Shown here in pieces: positions 1-10,552 of a stretch of DNA of 64,000 bases; the first letter of the stretch is position 1; every line of letters starts with the position of its first letter. Origin of the DNA: Methanobrevibacter arboriphilus (GTDB lineage Archaea; Methanobacteriota; Methanobacteria; Methanobacteriales; Methanobacteriaceae). The position numbers were made by a program, and so were the translations under genes. The stretch lies in the NCBI RefSeq assembly GCF_019669925.1, contig NZ_AP019779.1, forward strand, positions 1,007,001 to 1,071,000, written 5' to 3'. Under the pieces are notes generated by a model, which saw only the letters and a program-made list of their open reading frames with translations, did no database searches and was not told the origin of the DNA.

Positions 1-844
1 CAAATCTATCAGTATTTTTGATACCTAATGGTAAATTCTCTGAAAAACATTTAACATCAAAATTTTTTTCAAGATATTTTCCAGCTGAATCAACATGTTT
101 AGATAATGATATTGTTCCTTTAGAATTAGGAGTATCTTCAATTTCATTTAATGAGGTTCCATATTTATGCAGTTCTAATGTATCTTCATCTAATGGAGCA
201 TCAAGATTTAAAGAGGTATCAGTTAAAATTATACTGGAAACATTTAAGTCATTTATTAATTTTTTAACCTCATTAATATCTCCAGGAGATAAATTCCCCA
301 TTATAAGATTGATTTTATCATTTGGAATATTTAATCTACCTAAATCTTTAACAAGTTCAAGAACTGCCTTATCATAACCTTCAATATGAGATCCAGAAAA
401 GCTGGGAGTTGAAACAGAAACCATTTTAGGCAATTTCATACCAATATTTGCATCCTCAAATTTACTTATAATACCTTCAATATCATCACCGATAGTTTCT
501 GTTAAACAACTACTCATTACACAAACAATATCAGGATTCTGCTTCTCAGAAACATTTTTAAGTGCATTCAATAAATTGTTTTCTCCACCATAAATAACTG
601 TTTTCTCATTAAGTGCTGATGATGATACTTCTATAGGTTCTCTGAAGTGTCTAATCAACTGAAATCTCATGTATGTAGCACAACCCTGAGAACCATGTAT
701 AAGAGGCATGGCATTTTTCAATCCCATTATTGCCTGTAAAGCACCCATAGGTTGACACATTCTTGCAGGATTTTCCACTGCAAACTTTTTATCACTAATA
801 TATCTATTTTCTTCAAATTCACAACAATCTTGATTTTTTTCCAT
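1..844 (-). CDS. nifN: Nitrogenase cofactor scaffold protein NifN (3' end outside window)
   Basis: This frame is open from an ATG at 844 to the left edge, about 281 codons, so the C-terminus is missing. With NifE, NifN forms the scaffold on which the iron-molybdenum cofactor is completed before insertion into NifD. The N-terminal half closely resembles the NifK of this same operon: both have a Cys-Gln/Met-Pro-(Leu/Met)-Gly segment, a GSQGC motif, an RHFREP motif and a Ser-Cys...IGDD motif. It lies last after nifE, which fits NifN rather than a second NifK. Two GGAG-type ribosome binding sites precede the ATG. A NifB or NifX fusion in the missing part cannot be excluded. Confidence 0.86.
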   Translation of the reverse strand, partial: MEKNQDCCEFEENRYISDKKFAVENPARMCQPMGALQAIMGLKNAMPLIHGSQGCATYMRFQLIRHFREPIEVSSSALNEKTVIYGGENNLLNALKNVSEKQNPDIVCVMSSCLTETIGDDIEGIISKFEDANIGMKLPKMVSVSTPSFSGSHIEGYDKAVLELVKDLGRLNIPNDKINLIMGNLSPGDINEVKKLINDLNVSSIILTDTSLNLDAPLDEDTLELHKYGTSLNEIEDTPNSKGTISLSKHVDSAGKYLEKNFDVKCFSENLPLGIKNTDRF

Positions 845-960
845 TAATATAACTCCAATATCTCCATAATTTCACTTTTAAAACTAGCCTATATCTTAAA
901 ACTATTTTATTTATTAAAATTAATATTATCATACTAATTATTATCAATTCTATAATCTTT

Positions 961-1041
961 CCTCAAATATAATTCTTAATAATTATAATTCATAAAATAC
1001 AATTTTTCATAAAGTATAACTCTTCACAAAATATAGGTCTT
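961..1041. repeat. Degenerate 17-bp tandem repeats between nifE and nifN
   Basis: Three adjacent 17-base units at 991-1007, 1008-1024 and 1025-1041 follow the pattern CA(T/C)AAA(A/G)TATA... ending in CTT or TTT. A fourth related 17-mer lies at 961-977. They fill most of the spacer between the two scaffold genes. No function is evident. Confidence 0.5.
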
Positions 1042-1051
1042 TGACATAAGA

Positions 1052-2434
1052 TTATTCATCATATATACTTTTAGATACAACATTCCAAACAGATGTTGAA
1101 ACAGCACCATCAACTTCTTTTGCAAACTCTAAAAAGCCTTTAAATCCTGCAAAAGCAGAAATTCTATCATGATTAAAATCACAAAATCCAACACCTAATT
1201 TTAAAGCTATATATTTCTCTTTAGCTCCTGAAATAAGCAAATCTGGTTTTAATTTCTTTAATAGCTTTCTTAACTCATTAGAATTAGCATCATCGACGAT
1301 TAATGTTCCCTCTTTAACTATATTCTTGATATTTTCATAATCCTCTTTTATTCCATTCTTTGTTCCAGACATTATAACTTCCATTCCCAATTCTTCAAAT
1401 GCCCTAACTAAAGACCAAGCTTTATTTCCTCCAACATATAAAGCAACAGTTTTTCCATTTAATCTTTTTCTATATTCTTCTAATTTATTATCTAAATGTT
1501 TTAGTCCATTTTCAATTAAGTTATTTGCCCTATTTTTCATTTCTTCATCATCAAAAAATTCAGCAATTTCAGTTATAGAAGTTATAGTACTTTCAATTCC
1601 AAAAAAATTAACTTTAATTGATGGAATTCCATATTTTTTCTTCATTTTCTTAGCTAAATAATTTGAAGATTTTTGGCATTGCACTATATTTAATTTTGCT
1701 CTATGGGATTTAGCTATATCCTCAATTTTTGAGTCTCCAGTGACAGTACTTATAATATTTAAGCCTAAATATTCTAATAGTGGTTTAATACCCCATAAAT
1801 CACCAGCTACATTAAATTCTCCAATTATATTAATATCAAATGGAGTAATTGAATCTTGATCAGGTTCTGATGTTCCTATAACATTATCAATTAATGAATC
1901 ACATCCAATCCAATGCCCTTTTGTTTTATTATGATCTTTAAAACCTTCAGATTGTACAGGAATGACTCTACATCCAGTAATTTTTTGAGCTTCTTTACAT
2001 ACACTATTTATATCATCTCCAATAACACCAGAAACACAAGTTGCATATACAAAAATAGCTCCAGGATTATGTAATTTATTAAGTTCAATTATTGAGTCAT
2101 ATAACTTTCTTTCACCTCCAAAAACAATATCTTTTTCTTTTAAATCAGTTGAACATCCTTTCTTATATAATTTTGAATCTGAAGATTTACTTCCTCTAAT
2201 ATCCCAAGTACATGATGCACATCCTATTGGACCATGTACAAGATGTATTGAATCTGTGATTGGCATGAGCACAATTCTTGCTCCTCCAAATACACAAGTT
2301 CTTTGTGTAACTGTTCCAGGAATTCCTGGCTTATCACATTCAGGAAGAGAAAGTCCTCCACCTTTAATACACATATGGCTTTGACGTTCCTCAAATGTTT
2401 CAATTATAGGTTTCACACTATCATGTCTTTCCAT
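1052..2434 (-). CDS. nifE: Nitrogenase cofactor scaffold protein NifE
   Basis: At 460 residues this is a normal-length NifE, the NifD-like half of the NifEN scaffold for FeMo-cofactor maturation in the cytoplasm. Cluster-binding cysteines are visible in QRTCVFGGAR (about residue 47), HGPIGC (about 72) and YATCVSGVIGDD (about 135). Near the C-terminus the cofactor-binding His motif of NifD is replaced by FCDFNHDR followed by AFAGF, which is typical of NifE and separates it from catalytic NifD. The start is supported by a GGAGAT site 9 bases upstream. It follows nifK by 74 bases and precedes nifN by about 200, so it is probably part of the same transcript. Confidence 0.93.
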   Translation of the reverse strand: MERHDSVKPIIETFEERQSHMCIKGGGLSLPECDKPGIPGTVTQRTCVFGGARIVLMPITDSIHLVHGPIGCASCTWDIRGSKSSDSKLYKKGCSTDLKEKDIVFGGERKLYDSIIELNKLHNPGAIFVYATCVSGVIGDDINSVCKEAQKITGCRVIPVQSEGFKDHNKTKGHWIGCDSLIDNVIGTSEPDQDSITPFDINIIGEFNVAGDLWGIKPLLEYLGLNIISTVTGDSKIEDIAKSHRAKLNIVQCQKSSNYLAKKMKKKYGIPSIKVNFFGIESTITSITEIAEFFDDEEMKNRANNLIENGLKHLDNKLEEYRKRLNGKTVALYVGGNKAWSLVRAFEELGMEVIMSGTKNGIKEDYENIKNIVKEGTLIVDDANSNELRKLLKKLKPDLLISGAKEKYIALKLGVGFCDFNHDRISAFAGFKGFLEFAKEVDGAVSTSVWNVVSKSIYDE

Positions 2435-2508
2435 AAATACAAAATCTCCATTATTATTTTAATTTTTATAATTTGTAATTTTTATATTAATTTACAATTT
2501 TTATCTTA

Positions 2509-3888
2509 TTATTGTTGTAACTTCCAGTGTTTTTCTTCATAATATTTTGCTAAAACTTCATTAGTTACCATTTCAACAACACGTTTAGCACCACGATATC
2601 CTACAATTGGTTGTGAATGGTATCCCACCCTATCATAAACTGGAAATCCAAAACGTACTAATGGAATTCCTGTATCATAATTTATGAATCTAGCTTCACT
2701 TGAACCTAATATTAATTCTACCCCATTATCCTTATCTTTTACATAATCTTCTACTACTTTCAAATCTCCTTCTGAGAATACATCTATGCTTTGATTTTTA
2801 CTTATACTTTCAATATCTGTAGGGAATGTTTTTTCCTCTGATCCTGTGGTTACCATTACAACTTCCATTCCTAACTCTATTACAAGAGATGTTAATCCAG
2901 TTACAAGTGTAGGATCACCGAATATTACTACTTTTCTTCCTGCTAAATATCTTGCACTTACATCAGCCATTAAATCTAATGTTAAACCCCTTTCTGTCAT
3001 TAAAGTATCAATAATATCATATCCAGATAATTTATTCACAGTCTTAAGAAATTCATCAGTTCCTTTAATACCAATTGGAGGTAAATTATCTGTTACAGCA
3101 GGGACTTTATGTGTTTGTTTTAATGTTTCAGCTCCTGTTTTAGCATACTTAGCTATACTTATAGTTCCTTTGCTTGCTGATATATTCTTTATGTCATTAA
3201 CTGTAGTTCCTCCTTTTCCAAAATATGGAGTTCCTTGTTTTTTTGGATTTAAAGGAGAATCAAATGTTTCTGAAATGTCAGTTAACATTGTGTAAGGAAC
3301 AAACATTGAATCCAACATATGTTTTATTTCATTAACATCACCAGGATTCAATAAACCAGGTATAATGTTAATATTGTTGTCATCTTCAATATTCTCATTA
3401 GGAGTAGCTAAATTTTTAATTAATGCATCAATAGCATTATCATAACCAGCAAAATGACTTCCTGCAAAAGAAGGAGTATTTATAGGTATAATTTCAGTGT
3501 TATCATATCCTAACTCTTTTAATTCTTGTTTGTTTGAATCTACAAATCCATAAACATCATCCCCAATAATCTCTGAACTACATGTTGTTATAACTCCTAT
3601 AAGTTCAGGATTTTGTCTTTGTATAAGAGTTTTAAGACTTATATTTAAGTTTTTCTTACCTCCAAAGACAGCTGTTGATTCATGAAAGCTACTAACAGCT
3701 ATTTCAATTGGTTCACGAAAATGTCTTGCAAGGTGATACCTTGCAAAAGTACTACAACCTTGGGATCCTTGTACTAGTGGCACTCCATGATTTATTCCAA
3801 GAACAGCCCACATTGCCCCTAAGGGCATGCATGTTACAAGTGGGTCTATTGTTACTTGTCTATCCCTTTTGTATACATTAACACTCAT
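2509..3888 (-). CDS. nifK: Nitrogenase molybdenum-iron protein beta chain NifK
   Basis: NifK pairs with NifD in the MoFe protein and shares the P-cluster, which relays electrons from NifH to the active-site cofactor. P-cluster ligands are visible at Cys20 (TCMPLG), Cys45 (GSQGC) and Cys103 (TTCSSEIIGDD), with the usual SSFHES segment between the last two. At 459 residues it is a compact NifK lacking the long N-terminal extension of proteobacterial forms, as expected for methanogens. A GGAAGTGA ribosome binding site lies just upstream of the ATG. It sits 37 bases behind nifD, consistent with cotranslation of the two subunits. Confidence 0.95.
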   Translation of the reverse strand: MSVNVYKRDRQVTIDPLVTCMPLGAMWAVLGINHGVPLVQGSQGCSTFARYHLARHFREPIEIAVSSFHESTAVFGGKKNLNISLKTLIQRQNPELIGVITTCSSEIIGDDVYGFVDSNKQELKELGYDNTEIIPINTPSFAGSHFAGYDNAIDALIKNLATPNENIEDDNNINIIPGLLNPGDVNEIKHMLDSMFVPYTMLTDISETFDSPLNPKKQGTPYFGKGGTTVNDIKNISASKGTISIAKYAKTGAETLKQTHKVPAVTDNLPPIGIKGTDEFLKTVNKLSGYDIIDTLMTERGLTLDLMADVSARYLAGRKVVIFGDPTLVTGLTSLVIELGMEVVMVTTGSEEKTFPTDIESISKNQSIDVFSEGDLKVVEDYVKDKDNGVELILGSSEARFINYDTGIPLVRFGFPVYDRVGYHSQPIVGYRGAKRVVEMVTNEVLAKYYEEKHWKLQQ

Positions 3889-3925
3889 TTTTATTCACTT
3901 CCAAATACATTTATTCATTTCCAAT

Positions 3926-5329
3926 TCACTCACTTTCAAAATCCATTAATTCCCATACTGGAGCATTAATATTATTATATATATCTTTAGCTAAATTAAG
4001 AAATCCTTCATAACCGATATAAGGTCCATTTTCATAACTATGTATTTGTATTGCAGGTATTCCATGTTTATAAGCCAAATATTTCTCTTTAATACCCGCA
4101 AGAATCAAATCAGGTTTATTAGTTAAAATTAATTCTTCTAACTCTAAACTGTTAGGATCATCTAAAATAGTTGTTCCCTCTTTAACTCTTGCTTTCATTT
4201 TATCATACCCATCTAAATGTTCAAACTGTGATGCAACAGCAATAATATCCAAACCTAATTCTTTTTCTAAAGGAATAGATAAATGCCAGCTTTTTGGTCC
4301 TCCTGAAAAAATATAAACTTTTTTACCAGATAACTGTTCCTTATACCATTTTAATTCTTCTTTAACTTCTCCATGATATTTTTCAATAACAACTTCTGCT
4401 TCTTCTTCTAAACCGAAATATCTACCTAACATACGCAAATTATCATCACAATACTCAGTACTAAAGAAATCAACTTTTTTATAAGGAACTCCATATTTTT
4501 CCTCTATTAAATCAGCTATATAAGTTGCAGATCTCTGACATCTAACAAGATTCAATTTAGATCTATGCATCCAGCATAATTCATCATGACTTGCATCACC
4601 ACTAAATCGTGACAAAATATTTAATCCCATTTCAGTTAGATACTTCTCAAGAACCCATAAGTCACCATCTATATTATATTCTCCAATTAAACAAATATCA
4701 TAGCCTGTAGTCTTAGGTGGTTCTTTTGTACCAACTAAACGATCAAAAACAGCATCATTTGTTATGTGATGGCCTTTTGATTGAGAAACACCAGAAAAAC
4801 CAGGTGTGTTGAAAGCTACAACATCTTTACCTAATTCTTCAGTCATTTCTTTACAAACAGCATCAACATCATCACCAATTAATCCTGTAGTACATGTACT
4901 ATTAACATAAATAGCTGAAGCAAAAGGATATTCTTTATTAGACTCAATAATAGCTTCTTTTAATTTTTTTGTTCCTCCAAAAACAACATTCGCCTCTTTC
5001 AAATCTGTTCCAAAACTATATTTTAAATTAAAGTTATCAATTGGGAATGTTTTCCCATTTGGAAGTTGTGGTTTTGATGGATACCTTTTTACTCCTGTAG
5101 TGTAGTATTGACAACCTACTGGACTGTGTACAAGACCTATTACATCTTTTATAGCTCCAGTAATAACTCCCCTACCTCCAGCAAGAGCACACCCACGTTC
5201 AGTCATACAACCTGGTATTGTGCTTTTATTACAATCTATCTCATTATCCTCATCAGAGCAATGTTTTATGTAAATATGTTTTTCTCTTTCAGGTATCTCT
5301 TTATCTATTTCAAATAGCTTATGTGGCAT
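3926..5329 (-). CDS. nifD: Nitrogenase molybdenum-iron protein alpha chain NifD
   Basis: This is the catalytic subunit that reduces N2 to ammonia. It keeps every key residue I checked: P-cluster Cys47, Cys73 and Cys146; Gln183 and His187 in SQSKGHH, matching the conserved Q/H pair near the cofactor; the cofactor ligand Cys264 in LNLVRCQRS; and the homocitrate-side His430 in [10 protein letters not shown]. The full set argues for a working nitrogenase rather than a Nif-like F430 or uncharacterised homologue. No AnfG/VnfG delta gene lies between D and K, which favours the molybdenum type. Length is 467 residues. An AGGAGAT site precedes the ATG. The two PII genes just upstream are the methanogen arrangement. 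Confidence 0.96.
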   Translation of the reverse strand: MPHKLFEIDKEIPEREKHIYIKHCSDEDNEIDCNKSTIPGCMTERGCALAGGRGVITGAIKDVIGLVHSPVGCQYYTTGVKRYPSKPQLPNGKTFPIDNFNLKYSFGTDLKEANVVFGGTKKLKEAIIESNKEYPFASAIYVNSTCTTGLIGDDVDAVCKEMTEELGKDVVAFNTPGFSGVSQSKGHHITNDAVFDRLVGTKEPPKTTGYDICLIGEYNIDGDLWVLEKYLTEMGLNILSRFSGDASHDELCWMHRSKLNLVRCQRSATYIADLIEEKYGVPYKKVDFFSTEYCDDNLRMLGRYFGLEEEAEVVIEKYHGEVKEELKWYKEQLSGKKVYIFSGGPKSWHLSIPLEKELGLDIIAVASQFEHLDGYDKMKARVKEGTTILDDPNSLELEELILTNKPDLILAGIKEKYLAYKHGIPAIQIHSYENGPYIGYEGFLNLAKDIYNNINAPVWELMDFESE

Positions 5330-5441
5330 TAATAATCTCCTAATATCTTTTATAAACTCCCAATGCTCATTTTTCCAATATTTATTTCCTAATATTCATA
5401 TAGCTATATCCAAATATTTTCGTATAGATAAGTTTTGGTGA

Positions 5442-5810
5442 TTAGAGTATTGCTTCTAATCCTTCCTCCTTGTTTCTTACTCTTACAGAATTTTCAATTG
5501 GACAAATAAAGATTTTACCGTCTCCGTAGTTTCCAGTATGATTAACTTTCATTAGTGCTTCTACGACTAAATTTACGTCTTCATCTGGAACTACAAGCAT
5601 TACCAATCTTTTTGGAACATATCTCATCTGATCATTGTAGGAATACAATTCTTCATTGTTTTTAATAACTTTAACCTCATCAATAAATGATTTTTGTTTT
5701 CCTCTGCCAACAACACTTGTAGCTGTTATAGAGGGATAACCTAATGCATCTAAGACTTGTTTTGTCTTAGAAATCATTCCTGGCCTAATAATAGCTAATA
5801 TTTCTTTCAT
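5442..5810 (-). CDS. nifI2: Nitrogenase-regulating PII protein NifI2
   Basis: NifI2 is a PII-family protein. In methanogens NifI1 and NifI2 together bind the NifDK protein and switch nitrogenase off when ammonia appears, with 2-oxoglutarate relieving inhibition. The 122-residue product has the PII core: IIRPGM at the start, a GRGKQK segment before the T-loop, and the PII signature GDGKIFICPIE near residues 97-107. The T-loop (roughly residues 40-62) is longer than in NifI1, as is usual for NifI2. It lies 112 bases before nifD and 189 after nifI1. An AAGGTT ribosome binding site precedes the ATG. Confidence 0.9.
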   Translation of the reverse strand: MKEILAIIRPGMISKTKQVLDALGYPSITATSVVGRGKQKSFIDEVKVIKNNEELYSYNDQMRYVPKRLVMLVVPDEDVNLVVEALMKVNHTGNYGDGKIFICPIENSVRVRNKEEGLEAIL

Positions 5811-5999
5811 ATGAATAACCTTACAATTAATATGAATTTAATAATGTTAATTTAATAATTTATGAATTCAACAATTTTTTAATAATAATTTATAAAAATA
5901 ATATGACTTTATGGCATAACTTCAATAATGAATTAAATTCTTGAATTAATAATTTCTAATCAAGAAAAATTTAATAAAGTAAAATTAATGAAATTTGAT

Positions 6000-6317
6000 C
6001 TATATGCCTTCAGATCTGGTTCTTACTGTATAAGTTTTTTCAACAGGACTTACAAAGATTTTACCATCCCCAAAATTTCCAGTGAATGCAGATTCTGTTA
6101 TTACATCTATAGCTTGATCTACAGATTCATCTTCTACAACCAACATTATTAGTCTCTTAGGTAGCTCATCATAGCTAATATTATCTTGATGAATTCCTTT
6201 TTGCTTACCTCTACCTATGACATCAATTTTTGTAAGAGCAAAAAATCCTGCCTCATCTAAATCATCTACTGTGTGCTCAATTCTTTCAGGCCTTATAATG
6301 GCTCGAATCATTTTCAT
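6000..6317 (-). CDS. nifI1: Nitrogenase-regulating PII protein NifI1
   Basis: This 105-residue PII-family protein is the partner of NifI2 in post-translational control of nitrogenase. It starts with MIRAIIRPERIE, carries GRGKQKG before a short T-loop, and ends with the PII signature GDGKIFVSPVE followed by TVRTRSEG. The short T-loop and its position directly downstream of nifH identify it as NifI1 rather than a general GlnK. A GGGAGAG site is placed correctly for the first of two closely spaced ATG codons. The 300-base gap to nifH is longer than in most nif operons and is filled with short repeats. Confidence 0.9.
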   Translation of the reverse strand: MKMIRAIIRPERIEHTVDDLDEAGFFALTKIDVIGRGKQKGIHQDNISYDELPKRLIMLVVEDESVDQAIDVITESAFTGNFGDGKIFVSPVEKTYTVRTRSEGI

Positions 6318-6357
6318 TTAATACTCTCCCAATTCTAAATTAAAAAAAAATAAATAT

Positions 6358-6467
6358 TCTACTTTAAAATAACCTATTTTTAAAATAATCTAAAAAATAA
6401 TCCTACTTTAAAGACAATCCTACCTTAGAAATAATCTTATTTTAAAGATAATTTCTTATAATAAACC
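6358..6467. repeat. Degenerate 17-bp tandem repeats between nifI1 and nifH
   Basis: Units of about 17 bases with consensus near CCTAYTTTAAARATAAT run head to tail, for example 6373-6389, 6402-6418, 6419-6435 and 6436-6452, with one shortened unit at 6390-6401. They occupy the nifH-nifI1 spacer. The rest of the spacer (6468-6616) is A+T-rich sequence in which I see no gene or clear hairpin. Confidence 0.55.
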
Positions 6468-6616
6468 TTTTAACAATTCCAACCTTAAATTAATTTTAAT
6501 AATTTAATATTTAATTATTTAATCAATTCATCTGTTTATCTAATTTATTTTAATTTATTTAATTTTTTAAGATTTAATTAATCTTATTAATATTATTTAG
6601 TTTATTAATAGTTTTA

Positions 6617-7463
<847 letters not shown>

Positions 7464-7634
7464 AATTTTTAGCATCTTAATTTTCCTTAATTCTAGTATG
7501 ATTTATAATACTATTTTTAATACTATTACTTTTTAAAAATTTTTAATATTTTAATACTTTAACATTTCAAATTTTAGATTTTTAGAATTTTAAATTTAGA
7601 ATTTTAAATTTAATATTTTAATTACCTAACAGTA

Positions 7635-7648
7635 GGAAAACGGTTTCC
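7635..7648. promoter_or_regulatory. NrpR-type nitrogen operator, GGAA-N6-TTCC
   Basis: The palindrome GGAAAACGGTTTCC matches the operator bound by the nitrogen repressor NrpR in Methanococcus. A second TTCC at 7652-7655, preceded by GG ten bases earlier, may be a weaker second site. On the minus strand a TATA-like AATATAAA (7662-7669) puts the predicted nifH transcription start inside or next to this operator, as expected for repression. Transcription from here gives nifH a leader of about 190 bases. Confidence 0.8.
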
Positions 7649-7660
7649 GTATTCCGACAA

Positions 7661-7692
7661 CTTTATATTGTAGTTCATCATATATAAATATT
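7661..7692. promoter_or_regulatory. Divergent TATA elements for nifH (minus) and the homocitrate synthase gene (plus)
   Basis: The run at 7662-7669 reads AATATAAA on the minus strand and sits about 25 bases before the NrpR operator. On the plus strand TATATAAATA (7681-7690) is a candidate TATA box for the homocitrate synthase gene, and a further A+T-rich TATA-like run lies at 7719-7730. Between 7448 and 7634 I see only A+T-rich nifH leader. Confidence 0.5.
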
Positions 7693-7756
7693 GTGCTAAC
7701 AATGCAAAGATAAATCAAAATATATTATAATAAAGTTTAATATTTGAACAAATATA

Positions 7757-8965
7757 TTGTTCAACTGTTCAAAAATAGTTAAAAATTTAATAATAAAAAA
7801 AGGTGAAAACTTGGAAGATTATATAAGTCCATACAATAAGAAAGCAAAGTGCAACTTTCCAAAAAATATAACAATATGTGATACAACACTTCGAGATGGA
7901 GAGCAGACCCCGGGAGTTAGTTTAAGTGAAAATGAAAAGTTAGATATAGCTATCTTACTTGATAAATTAAAAATACCTCAAATTGAAGCAGGATTTCCAC
8001 CAGTTTCAGAAAAAGAAAAAAAATCTATTAAAAATATTGTTAATGAAGGTCTAAACTCAAAAACTATTACTTTATCTCGTGCAAAAAAGGAGGATATAGA
8101 CGCAAGTTTGGAATGTGGAGTTGATGGAACAATAATATTTATTGGTACTTCAGAAATTCAATTAGGATGTAAAAAATTAAGCCAAGAAGAAGTTATAATT
8201 AAAAGTATGGATATTATAGATTATGCAAAAGAACATGGTTTATATGTAGGATTTTCAGCTGAAGATGCAACTAGAACTGATTTAAATTTCTTAAAAAAGA
8301 TTTACAGTGAAGCACAAGAAAGAAAAGTAGATAGAGTTCATATTGCAGATACAGTTGGAGCTATAACACCACAAGGAATGGAATATCTAGTAAAAGAATT
8401 GAGAAAAGACATAAAAATTGACATAAATCTCCATTGCCATAATGATTTTGGTATGGCTCAGCAAAATGCTATTTCTGGATTATTAGCTGGAGCAAATATT
8501 GTTGAAACAACAATAAATGGGATTGGTGAAAGAGCAGGTAATACTCCTCTTGAAGAATTAATCATGTCTTTAAAAGTTTTATATGGAATAGATCTTGAAT
8601 TTAACACAGAACTAATAAAAAAAATATCAAAAACAGTTGAAATGTATACAAAAATAGAAATACCTTTTAACAAGCCAATAGTTGGAAAAAATATCTTCAA
8701 GCATGAATCTGGAATACATGTAGATGGAGTAATAAAAAATCCTTTTACATATGAACCATTTTCACCAAAAATAGTAGGACAAGAAAGAAACTTAGTATTG
8801 GGAAAGCATTCTGGATCAAAAGCAATTAAATCAAAATTAAATCAATTTGGAATTAAGATAAAAGAAAATAAAATCCCAGAAATCCTTAAAATAGTAAAAG
8901 AAACTAGTGAAAATGGAAATATAATAAACGACAATATTCTCAAAGAAATAGTAGAAAAAATATAA
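7757..8965 (+). CDS. nifV: Homocitrate synthase (NifV/AksA type)
   Basis: This is an alpha-isopropylmalate/homocitrate synthase-family enzyme that condenses acetyl-CoA with a 2-oxoacid. The DTTLRDGEQTPGV motif and the metal-binding HCHNDFGMA motif are intact, as is GNTPLEE. The short form without a LeuA regulatory domain fits homocitrate synthase. Its divergence from nifH across a shared NrpR-operator region suggests that it supplies homocitrate for the nitrogenase cofactor. AksA, which works in coenzyme B synthesis, is the alternative and cannot be excluded by sequence alone. The ATG at 7757 lacks a clear ribosome site. An in-frame TTG at 7811 follows AGGTGA with good spacing and may be the real start (384 residues). 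Confidence 0.8.
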   Translation: MFNCSKIVKNLIIKKGENLEDYISPYNKKAKCNFPKNITICDTTLRDGEQTPGVSLSENEKLDIAILLDKLKIPQIEAGFPPVSEKEKKSIKNIVNEGLNSKTITLSRAKKEDIDASLECGVDGTIIFIGTSEIQLGCKKLSQEEVIIKSMDIIDYAKEHGLYVGFSAEDATRTDLNFLKKIYSEAQERKVDRVHIADTVGAITPQGMEYLVKELRKDIKIDINLHCHNDFGMAQQNAISGLLAGANIVETTINGIGERAGNTPLEELIMSLKVLYGIDLEFNTELIKKISKTVEMYTKIEIPFNKPIVGKNIFKHESGIHVDGVIKNPFTYEPFSPKIVGQERNLVLGKHSGSKAIKSKLNQFGIKIKENKIPEILKIVKETSENGNIINDNILKEIVEKI

Positions 8966-9134
8966 AAACGTTTTTAAAATTATTAAAAAATTAAAGATTT
9001 CTTAATATTACAAATCTTAATCTTATAATAATAAAAAAATCTAATAATAAAAATATAATAAAAATATTTTATAATAATAAAAATTATATAATTATAGATC
9101 ATATAAACTAAAAAATTTTACAAAAGATGTTAGG

Positions 9135-9156
9135 AATGATTCTTTTTTGAATCATT
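9135..9156. terminator. Hairpin between convergent genes
   Basis: A perfect 8-bp inverted repeat (AATGATTC at 9135-9142, GAATCATT at 9149-9156) encloses a T6 loop. It overlaps the stop codon of the aminotransferase gene and lies between two convergent genes, so it may serve as a shared terminator. The rest of the gap (8966-9134) is A+T-rich without other signals. Confidence 0.4.
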
Positions 9157-10303
9157 TTCTTAATTCTTCAACAGCAATTTTAAATTCTCTAACAAATATT
9201 TTAACTTTTTCTTCAGGAATTGAAAAACTAACTCTAAGATAATTATCTCCAAATAATTTACTTGTATAATTACCTTCTCTTGTAAATATTTTTTTATCCA
9301 AAAGATAGTTTGCCATTTCTTTAGGACTAATTCCAGTAGCTTTCAGATCAATAGCTAACATATTACCATCTGAGGGATAAACTGGAATAAAAACTCCTTT
9401 TATTTCATCAACACATTCTTTAATTAAAATTTGATTATTTCGAGTAATATTCGTAATCTCATCAATCCAACTATCTTTTGACTTTAAAGCTGCAATAGCT
9501 CCTGCTTGTGCAATCAAATTAGTACCTAAATCATTGATAAGAATAGTTCTAACCGAATTTATTGTTTCTTTTATTCCTATAATTGAACCAATCCTAAGAC
9601 CTGCCATTCCAAAAATTTTTGAAAAGCTATAAATAGTTATAGTATGATTTGGTGCATAATGAGCAGCTAAAAAATGTTCACGAGCAAAATCCCTATAAGT
9701 GATATCATGTAATAAGTATAAATCATTTTCTTCAGCAATTTTAGCAAACTCTTTAATCTCTTCTTCTGTATAACAACTACCTAAAGGATTCAAAGGATCT
9801 ATAAGAACGATAATTTTTGTGTTATCATCCATATATTCTTTTACAATTTCAGGAGTTAATTTATAATCATTATCACCACTATAAATAGGAACAGATATGA
9901 CTTTATTAGAAAATCTACTTGCAAAATTGTCAATAATTAAATAGCCTGGGTCACAAGTTATAACATTATCTTCTGGTTCCAAAATATCATTCATACAGAG
10001 ATATAAGGACTCAGTTCCCCCAGCAGTTACTAAGATATCCATATCTTCTAAATTAAGATCTTTTAAAATCAATTTTTTTAACTCAGGAAATCCTTCAGGA
10101 GGAGGATATTTACAATATTCCTTACTTTCAACACAATTAACCATTGCATCCATTATATAATTCTTATTATGAAGATGATTAGTATTTTGACCCATCCATA
10201 TAATATCTTTATCATTAAAAACATGTTCAAAAAATTCATTAGCTGATTTGAATCCTTTTGGAGGTGTTTTGGCAGCTTTTGCATATTTTTTTGGTTGGAT
10301 CAT
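9152..10303 (-). CDS. Pyridoxal-phosphate aminotransferase, class I/II
   Basis: This 383-residue protein is a fold-type I aminotransferase. The segment [16 protein letters not shown] near residue 230 holds the lysine expected to bind PLP, and [20 protein letters not shown] and YLRVSFS match the cofactor- and substrate-binding blocks of the aspartate/histidinol-phosphate branch. The substrate cannot be set from sequence. Aspartate, aromatic amino acids or histidinol phosphate are all possible. It stands 250 bases downstream of radB on the same strand. As I recall, an aspartate aminotransferase gene also neighbours radB in Methanothermobacter. The ribosome binding site is weak (GTGATA). Confidence 0.8.
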   Translation of the reverse strand: MIQPKKYAKAAKTPPKGFKSANEFFEHVFNDKDIIWMGQNTNHLHNKNYIMDAMVNCVESKEYCKYPPPEGFPELKKLILKDLNLEDMDILVTAGGTESLYLCMNDILEPEDNVITCDPGYLIIDNFASRFSNKVISVPIYSGDNDYKLTPEIVKEYMDDNTKIIVLIDPLNPLGSCYTEEEIKEFAKIAEENDLYLLHDITYRDFAREHFLAAHYAPNHTITIYSFSKIFGMAGLRIGSIIGIKETINSVRTILINDLGTNLIAQAGAIAALKSKDSWIDEITNITRNNQILIKECVDEIKGVFIPVYPSDGNMLAIDLKATGISPKEMANYLLDKKIFTREGNYTSKLFGDNYLRVSFSIPEEKVKIFVREFKIAVEELRK

Positions 10304-10552
10304 ATTATCACAAAATGTTATTTAATAAAATGTTAATATTTAAGAAATTTTTAATAAGAATAAAAATTTTAAAATAATATAGTAATTTTAAACTAATTTA
10401 TGTGTATTATAATAATTTTAAACTAATTTTATAACAAAAATATTTATGTTTGAAATGATTTATAAAACTAATGGTTAAAATTTAATATATAAGAAAAAAG
10501 TAAATAAAAGAATAAAAAATAGAAATAAAACACATAATAGATATCATAATAT

